64,000 nt of DNA from an uncultured Pelagimonas sp. (GCA_947499735.1 CANMPP010000007.1:45291-109290), one strand, 5' to 3'; numbered from the stretch's first letter, positions 9,387-18,216 are shown. Notes: generated by a model from the sequence alone, not told the origin. Program-made: numbers and translations.

Positions 9387-11248
9387 GTATCAAGCATTCT
9401 CTATCCTTCCCAATCCTCACGTACGAAACAGCGACGTCCTATGTTTCCCGCCTCACGCGGTATTGCGGTTTGGCTTCGCCAAATGACTTTTGCCTAGATC
9501 ACGGATTTCGGTGGCAGGACTTTGTGCGAGGCGATGACATCTTGTTTGATAAAATGGCTGCAATCGGTGGCGCAAATGCTGAGGATATGAAGCATTGGGC
9601 CATACGCACGGTTGATCGACAGTCCTTTCTCACTGCGGGAGAATACGTAACAAAAAAGTCGTTGGTAAGGACGCGTGTACGTGTTTGTCCCAAGTGCCTT
9701 GTTGAGGGCCGAAAGCTGCGAGGGCGCTACGGGGCGTACCGGAGGCATCTGTGGCATTTCTTATCGATGCGGTCTTGCGCCATACATGAGACGCCTTTGA
9801 TGAATGTAGAACCCGAAAAGTACACAATCCGAAATTATGATTTTTGCAAGGTCATCGAGCGGCATTAGACAACGATTCAAAAAGAAGCGCATCGCGAGCG
9901 ATATCGTCAGTTCACCTCCTTGGAGGCCTATATTCAACGGCGATTGGACGGAAGAAAGCAGAACCAGTTTTTGGATGACATGCCGTTGCACATAGCGGCG
10001 CGGCTTTGTGAACTGCTGGGGTTTGTTCTTGAGTTTGGACCTGACCGAAAAATCACGAGTGCATCAGAAGATGAACTTTCAGCAGGTGGCCAAATTGGAT
10101 TTGACGCGTTGAAGCAAGGCGAGGCAGGGCTCTATGCGGCCCTTGATACGCTGGTCAGTCCGAATGGATTGCGTACCGTCCGCCATAGATCTGATCTAGG
10201 TGCTTTGTTTGAGTGGCTTCGACTGTCTCCTGCTGGTGGCGAGGCTGATCCGCTCAGGACACTTGTTCGAGAATACATTTTCCGAACGTATCCCTGCAGT
10301 GAGAAGGACGTTGTGTTGGGGAAGACATGTCCAACGACATCCAGGTATTCAATCCATGGGGCCTGGAAGTCATTGGGTATTTAGAGAGAACGAATGAACC
10401 GTATTCTTATTGCGGAAGGCGTTGCTCAGAAAAAAGACGGTGAGCCAGAAATTAGACTGCGTGATGGCTTGAGTGCCCAAGATATTACACGGCTGTCTGA
10501 GCAAATTTCTAATCGTTTGACCGTGGCAGAAGCGACTAATGTCTTAAATGTGAGCGCAGAATTTTTGATGCTGTTGCGTAAATCTGAAATCGTTGAACCG
10601 GTGATTGATGCGTTAGACCAAGTCCCTAAGTATGAAAAACGTGCGCTCGAGAGCCTAATGGAGGGGCTGACGGCTGCGGTGAATTCAAAGGTGAAAGAGA
10701 CCGATGAATTAGTGTCGATCATTGACGCGGCAAGGCGCATCCGTTGTCCTGCATCAGACATTGTTGGCTTGGTACTGAATGGCGAACTGACCAAGGTTTC
10801 TCGGGATACAACGGTCCGTGGTATCGCCGGTTTTCGAGTAAACCCACGGGAAGTGCGCGCTTGCCTACCGCCACTGGAGATGGACGGCGTTACGAAGGGC
10901 GAGGCAGCCTCAACGCTGCGCGTAACATATCAAACCGTAAATTATTTTATTGATGAAGGTCTACTTAAGTCGCTTAGGGTAAGAAACCCAAAGTCTCGCC
11001 AGTTCTTGGATGCGGTGACGAAAGATAGCATCAAAGAATTCCAGCGTGAGTATGAGACCCTAGGCCAATTGGCGCATCGCTATAGGCGTGCATCGGGCCC
11101 TCTTGGATGTCATCTTGAAGCAAAGGGTATCTGTCCGTTCGAGACGCCAGGGGGGATAAGTTGGTACTACAGCCGCCGTGGCTTGGATCACCGGTTGAAG
11201 AAAGTGGGATTGGTTGCACCTGAAATGAAACAGGCAACGTCCGCGTAA
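9383..11248 (+). pseudogene. tniQ: TniQ-family target selector with two in-frame TAG codons
   Basis: One frame of 622 codons runs from the ATG at 9383 to the TAA at 11248, with TAG at 9866-9868 and at 10382-10384. N-terminal TniQ part: FPILTYETATSYVSRL, then a CPKC zinc pair and H..W....CAIHETPL. Between the stops: SLEAYIQRRL and RTYPCSEKDVVLG...SIHGAWKSLGI. After the second stop the frame continues RERMNRILIAEGVA, which aligns with an uninterrupted segment of the TniQ-like gene at 16821-17930, so the ancestral protein spanned the stop. C-terminal part: several HTH units. Either two nonsense mutations or amber readthrough/suppression; without it the 161-aa product would lack the DNA-binding part. 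Confidence 0.8.
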
Positions 11249-11470
11249 TCTGAACTAAGCATCATTCTGAACTTGGCGATCTCTGCGGGTTGTGTCGGAT
11301 TGCCTAACCATCTTTTGGGAAACGTTTGGGACAAAGCAGTCTAACGGCAGTCTTTGGGGGAGGTGAAACTACAGTGCCGGTTGGTCGCGTAATCGGCTGC
11401 GATTTGTCTGATATAATTGAGTTATGATCGCAAATTTGGTATGCTATATTAGCTGGAACTAGAGAGCGCA
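11249..11470. other. Gap between tniQ and the Fic operon
   Basis: Non-coding. Contains GGAAACGTTTGGG (near 11320), resembling GGAAAACGTTTGAG at 16527-16540, and an AT-rich stretch with TATGAT and TATATT boxes that may be the promoter of the toxin-antitoxin pair. I cannot define a transposon end. Confidence 0.3.
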
Positions 11471-11695
11471 GTGGGCAAAAATTTGTCACCTACAACCATC
11501 ACACCGGACGAAGAAGCGCGACGTAGAAAGATCGTATCTGGCGCGAATTGGAGCGCGGAGATGGAAGGGCTTGGGCGACAAACGCCTGAATACAACGCCC
11601 TGTCTGAGCTTTGGATTACGGGAAAGATCGATCGGCAGGAGCTGCAAGAGCGACGCATGAGAATGGTCTTAGATAGGGTGCGCGACCTTGGTTGA
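11471..11695 (+). CDS. VbhA-like Fic antitoxin
   Basis: 74 aa, GTG start at 11471. It holds the inhibitory helix motif S/TxxxE(G/N) as SAEMEG at residues 28-33. In class I Fic antitoxins this Glu blocks ATP binding in the partner toxin. It overlaps the fic gene by 8 bp, as expected for a co-translated antitoxin-toxin pair. Confidence 0.75.
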   Translation: MGKNLSPTTITPDEEARRRKIVSGANWSAEMEGLGRQTPEYNALSELWITGKIDRQELQERRMRMVLDRVRDLG

Positions 11696-12377
11696 TCCTT
11701 TTTTTCAAGCCGATCAGAGGACGATGAAAAATCGTCTCGGGATCAACAATAATCCGGACATTCTACGGATTGCAGAACGTGAACTTGTTTCCAGTCGTAC
11801 AGAGACGGTTGATGAAATCACCGGTGATTTCGATGCGGCACATCTGCGCGCAATTCACCGGCATCTGTTTCAAGACTTGTTTGAATGGGCGGGGACAATG
11901 CGCTCGGATGTCATCGTTTTGGAAGGTGAGACTTTTAATGCCCCCGATTTCGCGACCCTTTTGTCCAAGGGAGGTAGCACCTTCTTACCAGCGTCTCATC
12001 TGGACAATGGGTTGGCGCATATTCAGCGGCTCGCAAATGCACCAGAAGCAAGGTCAACGCATCTTGAGATCTTTGCGAAAGCGGCGACCGAGATTTTATC
12101 TGATCTCAACTATGCGCATCCATTTCGTGAGGGAAATGGACGCACTCAACGGGTGTTTATGGAGCAGCTCGCGCGGCGCGCGGGACATACGTTAGATTTT
12201 GAGGGTATCACTGCCGCGCGCAATAATGCCGCAAGCGTTGAGTCCCATAGCGGTACTACGTTAGCACTCGAAAAAATGGTTTCGGAAAGCTTGGAGCCTG
12301 AGGAGGTTCTGGTTCGGTTAAAAGCAGTGGCCGACTTAGAAGGATCCGTTGTGGACCGCCAGACGGTCTATATCTAG
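11688..12377 (+). CDS. Fic/DOC adenylyltransferase toxin
   Basis: 229 aa. The TTG at 11688 is favoured because the family N-terminus (DP...LKNxLGI) is present as DPFFQADQRTMKNRLGI and starts there. A later ATG at 11724 would cut into it. Catalytic motif HPFREGNGRTQR is complete (HPFx(D/E)GNGRxxR), so AMP transfer to a target protein is predicted, held in check by the upstream antitoxin. TFNAPDF is the flap region. Likely cargo or a stability gene of the transposition island. Confidence 0.85.
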   Translation: MVDPFFQADQRTMKNRLGINNNPDILRIAERELVSSRTETVDEITGDFDAAHLRAIHRHLFQDLFEWAGTMRSDVIVLEGETFNAPDFATLLSKGGSTFLPASHLDNGLAHIQRLANAPEARSTHLEIFAKAATEILSDLNYAHPFREGNGRTQRVFMEQLARRAGHTLDFEGITAARNNAASVESHSGTTLALEKMVSESLEPEEVLVRLKAVADLEGSVVDRQTVYI

Positions 12378-12668
12378 AAGTGCAGTTCAACCTTAAGGCG
12401 CTTTACATAACACCCGTTGGGCGACGTTCGCGTTTTGTTGCGCCGCAGGATTTCACCTAAAGATTGTCTGCGCGCACCCCTCGTCTGGGAGGTGCGCGCA
12501 GACCGCGCCATCCAGTGTTTTGCCAAACATATGGTCTGGCATGATGGGCCTAAGCGGGATCGCCGCCATTCCCATCGCCGCACTTGATCCGCCCCACAGT
12601 GCGGCGTCTCCTGCGGTCCCCGCGCTTAGTGGGTCCGGGTCCCCAAACAGGCTCTTCGGTTGATAAGT
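12378..12668. other. Convergent gap with a perfect inverted repeat
   Basis: Between fic and the ParB-like operon. At 12466-12478 and 12491-12503 lie perfect 13-bp arms (GTCTGCGCGCACC) around a 12-nt loop. No T-run follows, so it may be a bidirectional transcription stop or a binding site for the ParB-like proteins next door. No open frame of substance seen. Confidence 0.45.
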
Positions 12669-13568
12669 CTAGGACGCGAATGCCTCTCGTTCGGTGATTT
12701 TCTCAAACTCAGGTAGAAACTCCTCATGATGCTGGGCGAGGTATTTGCTGATCCGTTCATTGCTCACCAACCGGGTGACGTAGCCGCGCGCCAAAACAAG
12801 ATCGAGATGGTCTTCTCCGTAACTGTCTTCTACCAAACGAACCTCGCGTTCGAGATTGGCCGTTTCACGTTCCATAAGATCAAGCTGTTCACGAGAAATG
12901 CCCTTGATCTTCTTCGGTGTCGCTCCAGAGACCAACTGGCTTTCGGACGTCCCGGCCAAGAGAGATTGGGCATAGTTGACGGTGTATTTGTTCATCGTCA
13001 CCATCAGCTGCACCGCTTCAATTTGGCGTATTGGCTTCATTTTCTTGAGAATACGAAATCCGGTCAAAGCAACTTGCTTATCTTTCAGCATTTCGGCTGC
13101 TTCAGGACAAATGCCATCAAGCAAACGTCGCTTTTCTTGCAGCGTCTTGATGTTCACATTCAGTGCTTTTGCTATACGTTCTTCCGACGCACCGAGGGTC
13201 AGTGCGCGCAAAATCATCTTATGTTCTTGGATTGTCGCAAGCCTGCTGATCCTCTTGTTATAGGTGAAGGCTTCATCGTCGGTGGAAATAATGCAGGGCG
13301 TATCGGTGGCACCTTGATCCTTAAGGACTTCCAAGCGCAGATGCCCGTCAAGCAACGTGTATTGCGTCGGATCTTGTCGATCACGGGTCACAACGATCGG
13401 CTCAACGAGGCCAATCTCCGCAATGGAGGAGGCGATGCGTTTGAATTTGACCGTCTCTTTCGTTTGTGGGCTTACGACGTAAAGAGGTGCGATCTGATCA
13501 AAAGCGATACGTCGTAAGTCGCACTCGAATGCTGCGACAACAATCTGGTCTTCATTCCCAATTGTCAT
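12669..13568 (-). CDS. ParB-like protein, RepB C-terminal type (second copy)
   Basis: 299 aa. N-terminal ParB/sulfiredoxin-like domain: IAEIGLVEPIVV, TLLDGHLRLEVLKDQG. This is followed by an HTH (SEERIAKALNVNIKTLQEKRRLL) and a helical C-terminus ending EFEKITEREAFAS. The usual GERR box is GHLR here. Third gene of a coupled operon; its start overlaps the stop of the preceding ParB-like gene by 4 bp. Because the partner genes are a serine recombinase and another ParB-like protein, a role in recombination control or island maintenance is more likely than plasmid segregation; inference. Confidence 0.75.
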   Translation of the reverse strand: MTIGNEDQIVVAAFECDLRRIAFDQIAPLYVVSPQTKETVKFKRIASSIAEIGLVEPIVVTRDRQDPTQYTLLDGHLRLEVLKDQGATDTPCIISTDDEAFTYNKRISRLATIQEHKMILRALTLGASEERIAKALNVNIKTLQEKRRLLDGICPEAAEMLKDKQVALTGFRILKKMKPIRQIEAVQLMVTMNKYTVNYAQSLLAGTSESQLVSGATPKKIKGISREQLDLMERETANLEREVRLVEDSYGEDHLDLVLARGYVTRLVSNERISKYLAQHHEEFLPEFEKITEREAFAS

Positions 13569-14467
13569 GTCGTAGCTCCATCAATGCGGGTCAATCGATC
13601 TGCGAGTGTTTTGGGAATGTTGGACAGGCCTTCGGCACGCAACAACGTCACAAAGTTCTCGTCTGAAAACAACGTCTTCAAGGATTGGGTCAAAAACATG
13701 ATTTCGCTTCGTGTCGCCCCAGCCTTACGCAGCAGGATTTTCTTCTTTTCCACATCGTTTTGATAGGTTCGAAGCAACGTTTCGACGGAAAGGTTTTTCC
13801 GTGACCGTTTGTCCGAGGTGCCACGGCCTTTGCCAAACTGCTGGCGCGCTTCAACCAAACGTTTCGCCGCCATCAACCGACCACCGCGCAAAACCTTGCT
13901 TTCATAAGCCTGACGTAGCACCGTCTGTACGCCAACATCATCGGCCTCGGCGATATCAACGGCGACGCTGACCGGAATTTTCCCGCTTTCAACGGCGCGC
14001 AAAAGCCGGTGTTCATGACTTTCCAACAATCGAATGACACCGTGCACGTATTTGGCCGATAGCTGGGTCTTCGCGGCGATCTCACGCTCAGAGTATCCAC
14101 AGTCTTTGAGGCGCTTGATATCCCTCAGTAGATCAAGCGAGTGGTGCTGCCTGCGCGCGAGGTTTTCGACCAAGCTCATCACAAGACAATCCTCAGAGCT
14201 GGCGGTGATGACAACTGCCGGTATTTTTTCTTGCTTTAAGGCCTTGAAGGCTTCCAATCGACCTTGGCCACACACCAATTCATATGTCAGGTCACCGCTC
14301 TCATCATCCGTGCGGGCGGCAACAGTGATTGGGCGTTTCAGGCCAAGTTCAGCGATATTCGCGACGATTCCATCAAAGACCTTTTGATTGCGGATACGCG
14401 GGTTGACCACGGTGATAGTATCGACGGCAATAAGCTCGGTGTGTTCTTGCGGGGCGTTAGACATCAT
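13565..14467 (-). CDS. ParB-like protein (first copy)
   Basis: 300 aa. N-terminal ParB-like domain (IAELGLKRPITV, ELVCGQGRLEAFKALKQEKIP, MSLVENLARRQHHSLDLL), an HTH (SEREIAAKTQLSAKYVHGVIRLL), then a basic stretch (KRSRKN) and a helical C-terminus. The second box is GQGRLEA, close to ParB GERRxxA and to RepB. Coupled to the recombinase by an ATGA overlap (14464-14467) and to the next gene the same way. Shares the domain order of its neighbour at 12669-13568, so the pair probably arose by duplication and may heterodimerise. Confidence 0.78.
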   Translation of the reverse strand: MMSNAPQEHTELIAVDTITVVNPRIRNQKVFDGIVANIAELGLKRPITVAARTDDESGDLTYELVCGQGRLEAFKALKQEKIPAVVITASSEDCLVMSLVENLARRQHHSLDLLRDIKRLKDCGYSEREIAAKTQLSAKYVHGVIRLLESHEHRLLRAVESGKIPVSVAVDIAEADDVGVQTVLRQAYESKVLRGGRLMAAKRLVEARQQFGKGRGTSDKRSRKNLSVETLLRTYQNDVEKKKILLRKAGATRSEIMFLTQSLKTLFSDENFVTLLRAEGLSNIPKTLADRLTRIDGATT

Positions 14468-16020
14468 GCGACCTCCAAGATCGAAGTGCGCTCACAGATG
14501 GCAAAGAAATGGGTAAGATCATCAAATCGGTAAGCGTCGAGCGACAAGCCATTGCTTTCCGATAGGCGCAGTTTGGGAAGTGTCATATCGGCAGTTGGCA
14601 GCAAGTAATAATCTAGCGGGGTTTCGTTTGCCTGGTCCATGCGTACAACTACTGTGATATCGGGCTGAAGCCCGGTATCTAACTTGATGTTCCATCGATA
14701 CGCACCAGCACTGGTCTGCAGACACCTCGCAATGACGACGGACGCAGAAAACTCCTGATTAATGGTCAGAAGGTCCGTCTTGGTATCCTGTTTGACCAGC
14801 CCGCCGACCTGTTCGATCCCACAAACCGTCTCATGGATAGCCTCGGCATGGATCCTACGCAGACGCTTGTTGATTTCAATGTACCGGTAATCCCTGTCAG
14901 GGGTGAACCCGACCAACTTGTACGCTCTGAGCAAGCTACCAAACCTGCTTTGATATGCGCCACTGGACGGCAATGCGCTGGCTTCGTTGATGACAATGCC
15001 AGACAGAAAGCCATGTGTCTCCAGCGCGTCCCGCAAGCCATCCAACATTTCTTCGTCAGAATATCGGTGTGCTTTAGCAGCAAAGATGGCTTTAGCGGTG
15101 GCAAATAATCCAGCGTTGACAATCGCTTCAAAAGCGCCCTCCGATCTAATCCAGTTATCGGGATTATTTCGCACATGGCGTTTTTTCAATTTAAATGAGT
15201 GGCGGTTCCAGATGTTGTTGCCGATGTACTTTTCGTTTGAGAGTAGCTGGCGGACCACGGACGGTGTCCAGTCCCGATCCAAATCTGTTTTGATACCCTT
15301 GGCGTTAAGGCCGATCGCGATCATAGCCTCGGACTGATTGTCATCGACAAAGCAACGGAAAATCTGGTTCACAACTGCGATTTCGTCTTCAGGTCCTGGA
15401 ACGAGCGTGATGCGGTCAGTCTGAATACTCTTATGCTCGCCTCGCGTTAGAATACCTTTTGGGTTGCCTGCTTCATCGATCAGCATCCGCCGTAGACCGT
15501 ACCCGGGCGGCCCGCCTTGTCGGTAACCCATTTCAATCAACCGAGACTGTCCAGCAAAGACCTTTTGCGACAGCTCACGGCTGTACTCACCCGCCATCGC
15601 ACGTTTGACGCCTTTAACGATCGTGGAAACTGGACTGCCGTCATTCTCAAACTGCTCGGCGCAATACTCGACTGCGATGCCAGCGCGTTTGCAGATATAC
15701 TCGTAATAGGCGCTCTCATCGGCATCCTGAAACCGACCCCAGCGGCTGATATCGTAGACTAGAACAGTATCGAATTCTGTTTTCCCGGCTTGGATGTCAT
15801 TTAGCAGCTGCGTAAGGCCATCGCGCCCTTCAATACGTAATCCACTCTTTCCTGCATCGGAATATGTCTCAACGATCTGGTAGCCGCGTTCATCGGCATA
15901 ACGCAGAATGGCATCCGACTGGTTTTCGGTCGAGTAACGCTGATGCTCCGTCGACATGCGGACATATTGTGCAGCCTTTCGGCGGCTGCCTTGTTCATTG
16001 TTGTCTTCCAGCCAATTCAA
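14464..16020 (-). CDS. Large serine recombinase
   Basis: 518 aa, ATG at 16020. N-terminal resolvase domain with the catalytic Ser in QYVRMSTEHQRYSTENQ, the Arg-rich YDISRWGRFQDADES segment and KGVKRAMAGEYSRELS. Then a recombinase domain (GGPPGYGLRR, WTPSVVRQLLSNEKYIGNNIWNR), and a long C-terminal region without an obvious CxxC zinc ribbon. First gene of a three-gene operon with two ParB-like proteins. Likely excises or integrates the island. No att sites could be fixed. Confidence 0.88.
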   Translation of the reverse strand: MNWLEDNNEQGSRRKAAQYVRMSTEHQRYSTENQSDAILRYADERGYQIVETYSDAGKSGLRIEGRDGLTQLLNDIQAGKTEFDTVLVYDISRWGRFQDADESAYYEYICKRAGIAVEYCAEQFENDGSPVSTIVKGVKRAMAGEYSRELSQKVFAGQSRLIEMGYRQGGPPGYGLRRMLIDEAGNPKGILTRGEHKSIQTDRITLVPGPEDEIAVVNQIFRCFVDDNQSEAMIAIGLNAKGIKTDLDRDWTPSVVRQLLSNEKYIGNNIWNRHSFKLKKRHVRNNPDNWIRSEGAFEAIVNAGLFATAKAIFAAKAHRYSDEEMLDGLRDALETHGFLSGIVINEASALPSSGAYQSRFGSLLRAYKLVGFTPDRDYRYIEINKRLRRIHAEAIHETVCGIEQVGGLVKQDTKTDLLTINQEFSASVVIARCLQTSAGAYRWNIKLDTGLQPDITVVVRMDQANETPLDYYLLPTADMTLPKLRLSESNGLSLDAYRFDDLTHFFAICERTSILEVA

Positions 16021-16108
16021 GGTTGCGGCCCCCCAATATTCAAATTCGCAAACTTGTACGAGAACTCTGCGGTTCCTTGCCCAATCTTAACGGGAAAGGG
16101 TTGGAAGC

Positions 16109-16477
16109 ATGTTTCATAAAAAGGGCAGCTTGTTTCATCGAGAATGCGAGGGACTGGCTTCTGCTTCAGAATACCGACAGGCGATCAGTTCAGCGCTGTC
16201 TCAAGAATTGGGTGGCGCTGGTCGTGCAGCAAAAGAAACCGCTCGGTGGACGGGAGCAAGCGAACGGACAGCTAAAAACTGGATATCGGAAACCTACGGT
16301 CCAACCGGTGAAAACCTGATTGAGTTGATGCGGCATTCAGACACCGTCTTTGACGTTGTGCTAGTTTTGGCGGGTCGTCACGAGGAACGGTTAGCTCGAC
16401 GGTTCATTTTGGCTAGGGACGAAGTAGCAGAGGTTTTGCACGGTCTTGATGTAATCTGCAGGTCTGATGGCGACTGA
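16109..16477 (+). CDS. Conserved HTH-like protein next to the recombinase
   Basis: 122 aa, ATG at 16109 with AAGGGTTGGAAG upstream. The sequence ALSQELGGAGRAAKETARWTGASERTAKNWIS reads as a helix-turn-helix. I recall similar proteins beside recombinase/ParB cassettes in Alphaproteobacteria, but cannot name a family. Divergent from the recombinase with an 88-bp gap, so it may regulate that promoter. Confidence 0.6.
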   Translation: MFHKKGSLFHRECEGLASASEYRQAISSALSQELGGAGRAAKETARWTGASERTAKNWISETYGPTGENLIELMRHSDTVFDVVLVLAGRHEERLARRFILARDEVAEVLHGLDVICRSDGD

Positions 16478-16519
16478 TTGGCTGCCTGATCTATAGTCGT
16501 CGAGATCTATCGCCTTTGG

Positions 16520-16626
16520 GCGAAAGGAAAACGTTTGAGTCGCAAAAGGCAAAGCTAGTGCGTTGCCGTTTCAAAATTCTCTTCAAAATCAGACCTTCGT
16601 CGTCTCGCAAAAGGTAAAACTATGTG
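16520..16626. repeat. Iteron-like direct repeats
   Basis: TCGCAAAAGGCAAAGCTA (16540-16557) and TCGCAAAAGGTAAAACTA (16605-16622) differ at two positions. A weaker copy GCGAAAGGAAAAC lies at 16520. Spacing is about 20 and 65 bp. Such repeats are expected of transposase (TnsB) or regulator binding sites at an element end. Confidence 0.45.
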
Positions 16627-16743
16627 TCGCCCCACAACCCTTGTAGAACGTCACACGAACCTGACCCAACCGTCACAGTTGGACCAGAATACTGTTGTCA
16701 GACCTACAATGTGAGAGGTTGTTTTCCAACAAGCTCGACACTC

Positions 16744-16779
16744 AAAAACGCGTAGTTCATTCGAACTGGCGCGTTTTTT
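16744..16779 (+). terminator. Intrinsic terminator, possibly bidirectional
   Basis: AAAAACGCG, then AGTTC, loop ATTC, GAACT, then CGCG and a run of six T. The long A/T flanks on both arms would act on either strand. Lies about 270 bp after the 122-aa gene and just before the TniQ-like gene. Confidence 0.7.
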
Positions 16780-16820
16780 GATTCTTCTTAGGGGTGTGAG
16801 CGGGGGGCTTTTGGTCCCAT

Positions 16821-17930
16821 GTGTGTATGCGCGAATGCTGGGACAAGGTCGTGGCCGAGTTTGAATTGGACTATTGTAAGATCCCTCATTTTGGGGCGTT
16901 TCAAACAATTTTTGCATCGAAGTGGCAACGCAGTTTCAATTTGACTCCGATCCGTGACGTCTTTTGGGATTATCTGATTGAGCGTTTCCCCTATGCGCCT
17001 GGAACGAATGTGTTGGGGCAGGTTTTGGAAACACGCCGTGTGCACTCGGTGATCTCGGCTCAACGAGAAATTGGTAGCCGCGCTAAAATGTTTCATCAGC
17101 GCCTCATCAAGGACGGCTTTGCCATCCCGACCCAGGCGACGCTTCCACGATTGATCAAGCCGTTGAGAGTCGACGATTTCGAAAACTATGCGAAGGAATT
17201 TGACGATCTCATCTACGAGATGGAAGCTGCCGAGATCACGGGTATCACTGTCGAAACGTTTCGACTGCTCGCAAAGGCGAAGTTGATACCGGCATCCCAA
17301 GTTCAGCGAAGATCCAAGCGCAGAGCTTTTCAGAAATCAGATTTGAAGATGTGGTTGACAGATTTGATTAAACAGGCCCCTGCAATCCAAAACTTGAACA
17401 GTCAGCAAGCAATCTTGCCAAGAGCGCCCGTTATATTGAACTGCGATCTTGTTGAGCTGATCAGAGCTATGGTGATCGGCAATCTGTTCCCTGTTGGTCT
17501 CTTCGACGGTAGAGCAAGACTGGATCACTTTGTGATTGACTTGGATGCCGCAAGAGACGCGTTGCCGCGACCTGAGATGCCCAATGGAATGAAACGCATT
17601 CCTACGTTTCGGATGCTACGTGTTACTAACGCTACCTTAAATTATCTGCTGGAGCATGGGTATCTGGAAGCGTTCAAAGCTGCACATCCGGCAACGCGAA
17701 GACAGACGGCATTCATTTGTAAATACTCCATCGAGAAATTCAATCGAAGTTATGTGTCCCGAGGGGTTCTTGCTAACTCAGAAGGGGCAATTGGTGGACC
17801 ACAATTTGCTAAGTTGAACAAACAAGGCATGCGGCCGTTCATCGACAAGCCTGGGCTCAGCAAGATTTACCGCAGGCAAGACGTGTTGCCAGAGTATCGG
17901 CACATTGGTCGGGATTTGAAGCTACTCTGA
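16821..17930 (+). CDS. TniQ-like protein lacking the N-terminal zinc domain
   Basis: 369 aa from a GTG at 16821 (an ATG at 16827 also possible). It has no TniQ Cys/His motifs, but parallels the later two thirds of the tniQ frame at 9383-11248. YLIERFPYAPGTNVLGQ matches YIFRTYPCSEKDVVLGK; VHSVISAQREIGSRAK matches the segment spanning the second TAG there. The FRMLRVTNATLNYLLEHGYL HTH matches STLRVTYQTVNYFIDEGLL. It is therefore a 5'-truncated TniQ relative or a stand-alone targeting domain. It begins right after an intrinsic terminator, so its own expression signals are unclear. Confidence 0.6.
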   Translation: MCMRECWDKVVAEFELDYCKIPHFGAFQTIFASKWQRSFNLTPIRDVFWDYLIERFPYAPGTNVLGQVLETRRVHSVISAQREIGSRAKMFHQRLIKDGFAIPTQATLPRLIKPLRVDDFENYAKEFDDLIYEMEAAEITGITVETFRLLAKAKLIPASQVQRRSKRRAFQKSDLKMWLTDLIKQAPAIQNLNSQQAILPRAPVILNCDLVELIRAMVIGNLFPVGLFDGRARLDHFVIDLDAARDALPRPEMPNGMKRIPTFRMLRVTNATLNYLLEHGYLEAFKAAHPATRRQTAFICKYSIEKFNRSYVSRGVLANSEGAIGGPQFAKLNKQGMRPFIDKPGLSKIYRRQDVLPEYRHIGRDLKLL

Positions 17931-18216
17931 TAAGGGCCCTCGTCAGGGTTTTGACGCCAAAGGCTACCTGAATCCAGAGGGAACCGATACGACCCCCGTT
18001 ATCCATACCGTGCCGGGGGATCAATTCCCTGACGAAAACCACCCAGTTCTTTGCGGTCCTAAAGTCTTGAGGTTCCGGTTCATCAACGAACATGGCTGCG
18101 CATGCTGAATGGCGGCAACTTTGTTCCGCATAGGTTTACGCTTCCCGCAGCAAACTGAGACCAGTTCGAACTGGTCTGACAGCATCAGCTTATGGGAGCA
18201 CTCATTCCCATTAATC
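17931..18216. other. Convergent gap with a 20-bp palindrome
   Basis: AGACCAGTTCGAACTGGTCT at 18158-18177 is a perfect 20-bp palindrome, lying between the end of the TniQ-like gene and the end of the M24 peptidase gene. No T-run follows. It may be a termination hairpin or a protein-binding site. The rest is featureless. Confidence 0.45.

Noticed and set aside
12466..12503. Canonical chromosomal parS site
   Set aside because: The arms do not resemble TGTTTCACGTGAAACA; kept only as an unassigned inverted repeat.
12726..13517. 263-codon plus-strand frame
   Set aside because: Antisense to the ParB-like gene; composition is that of a mirrored coding frame.
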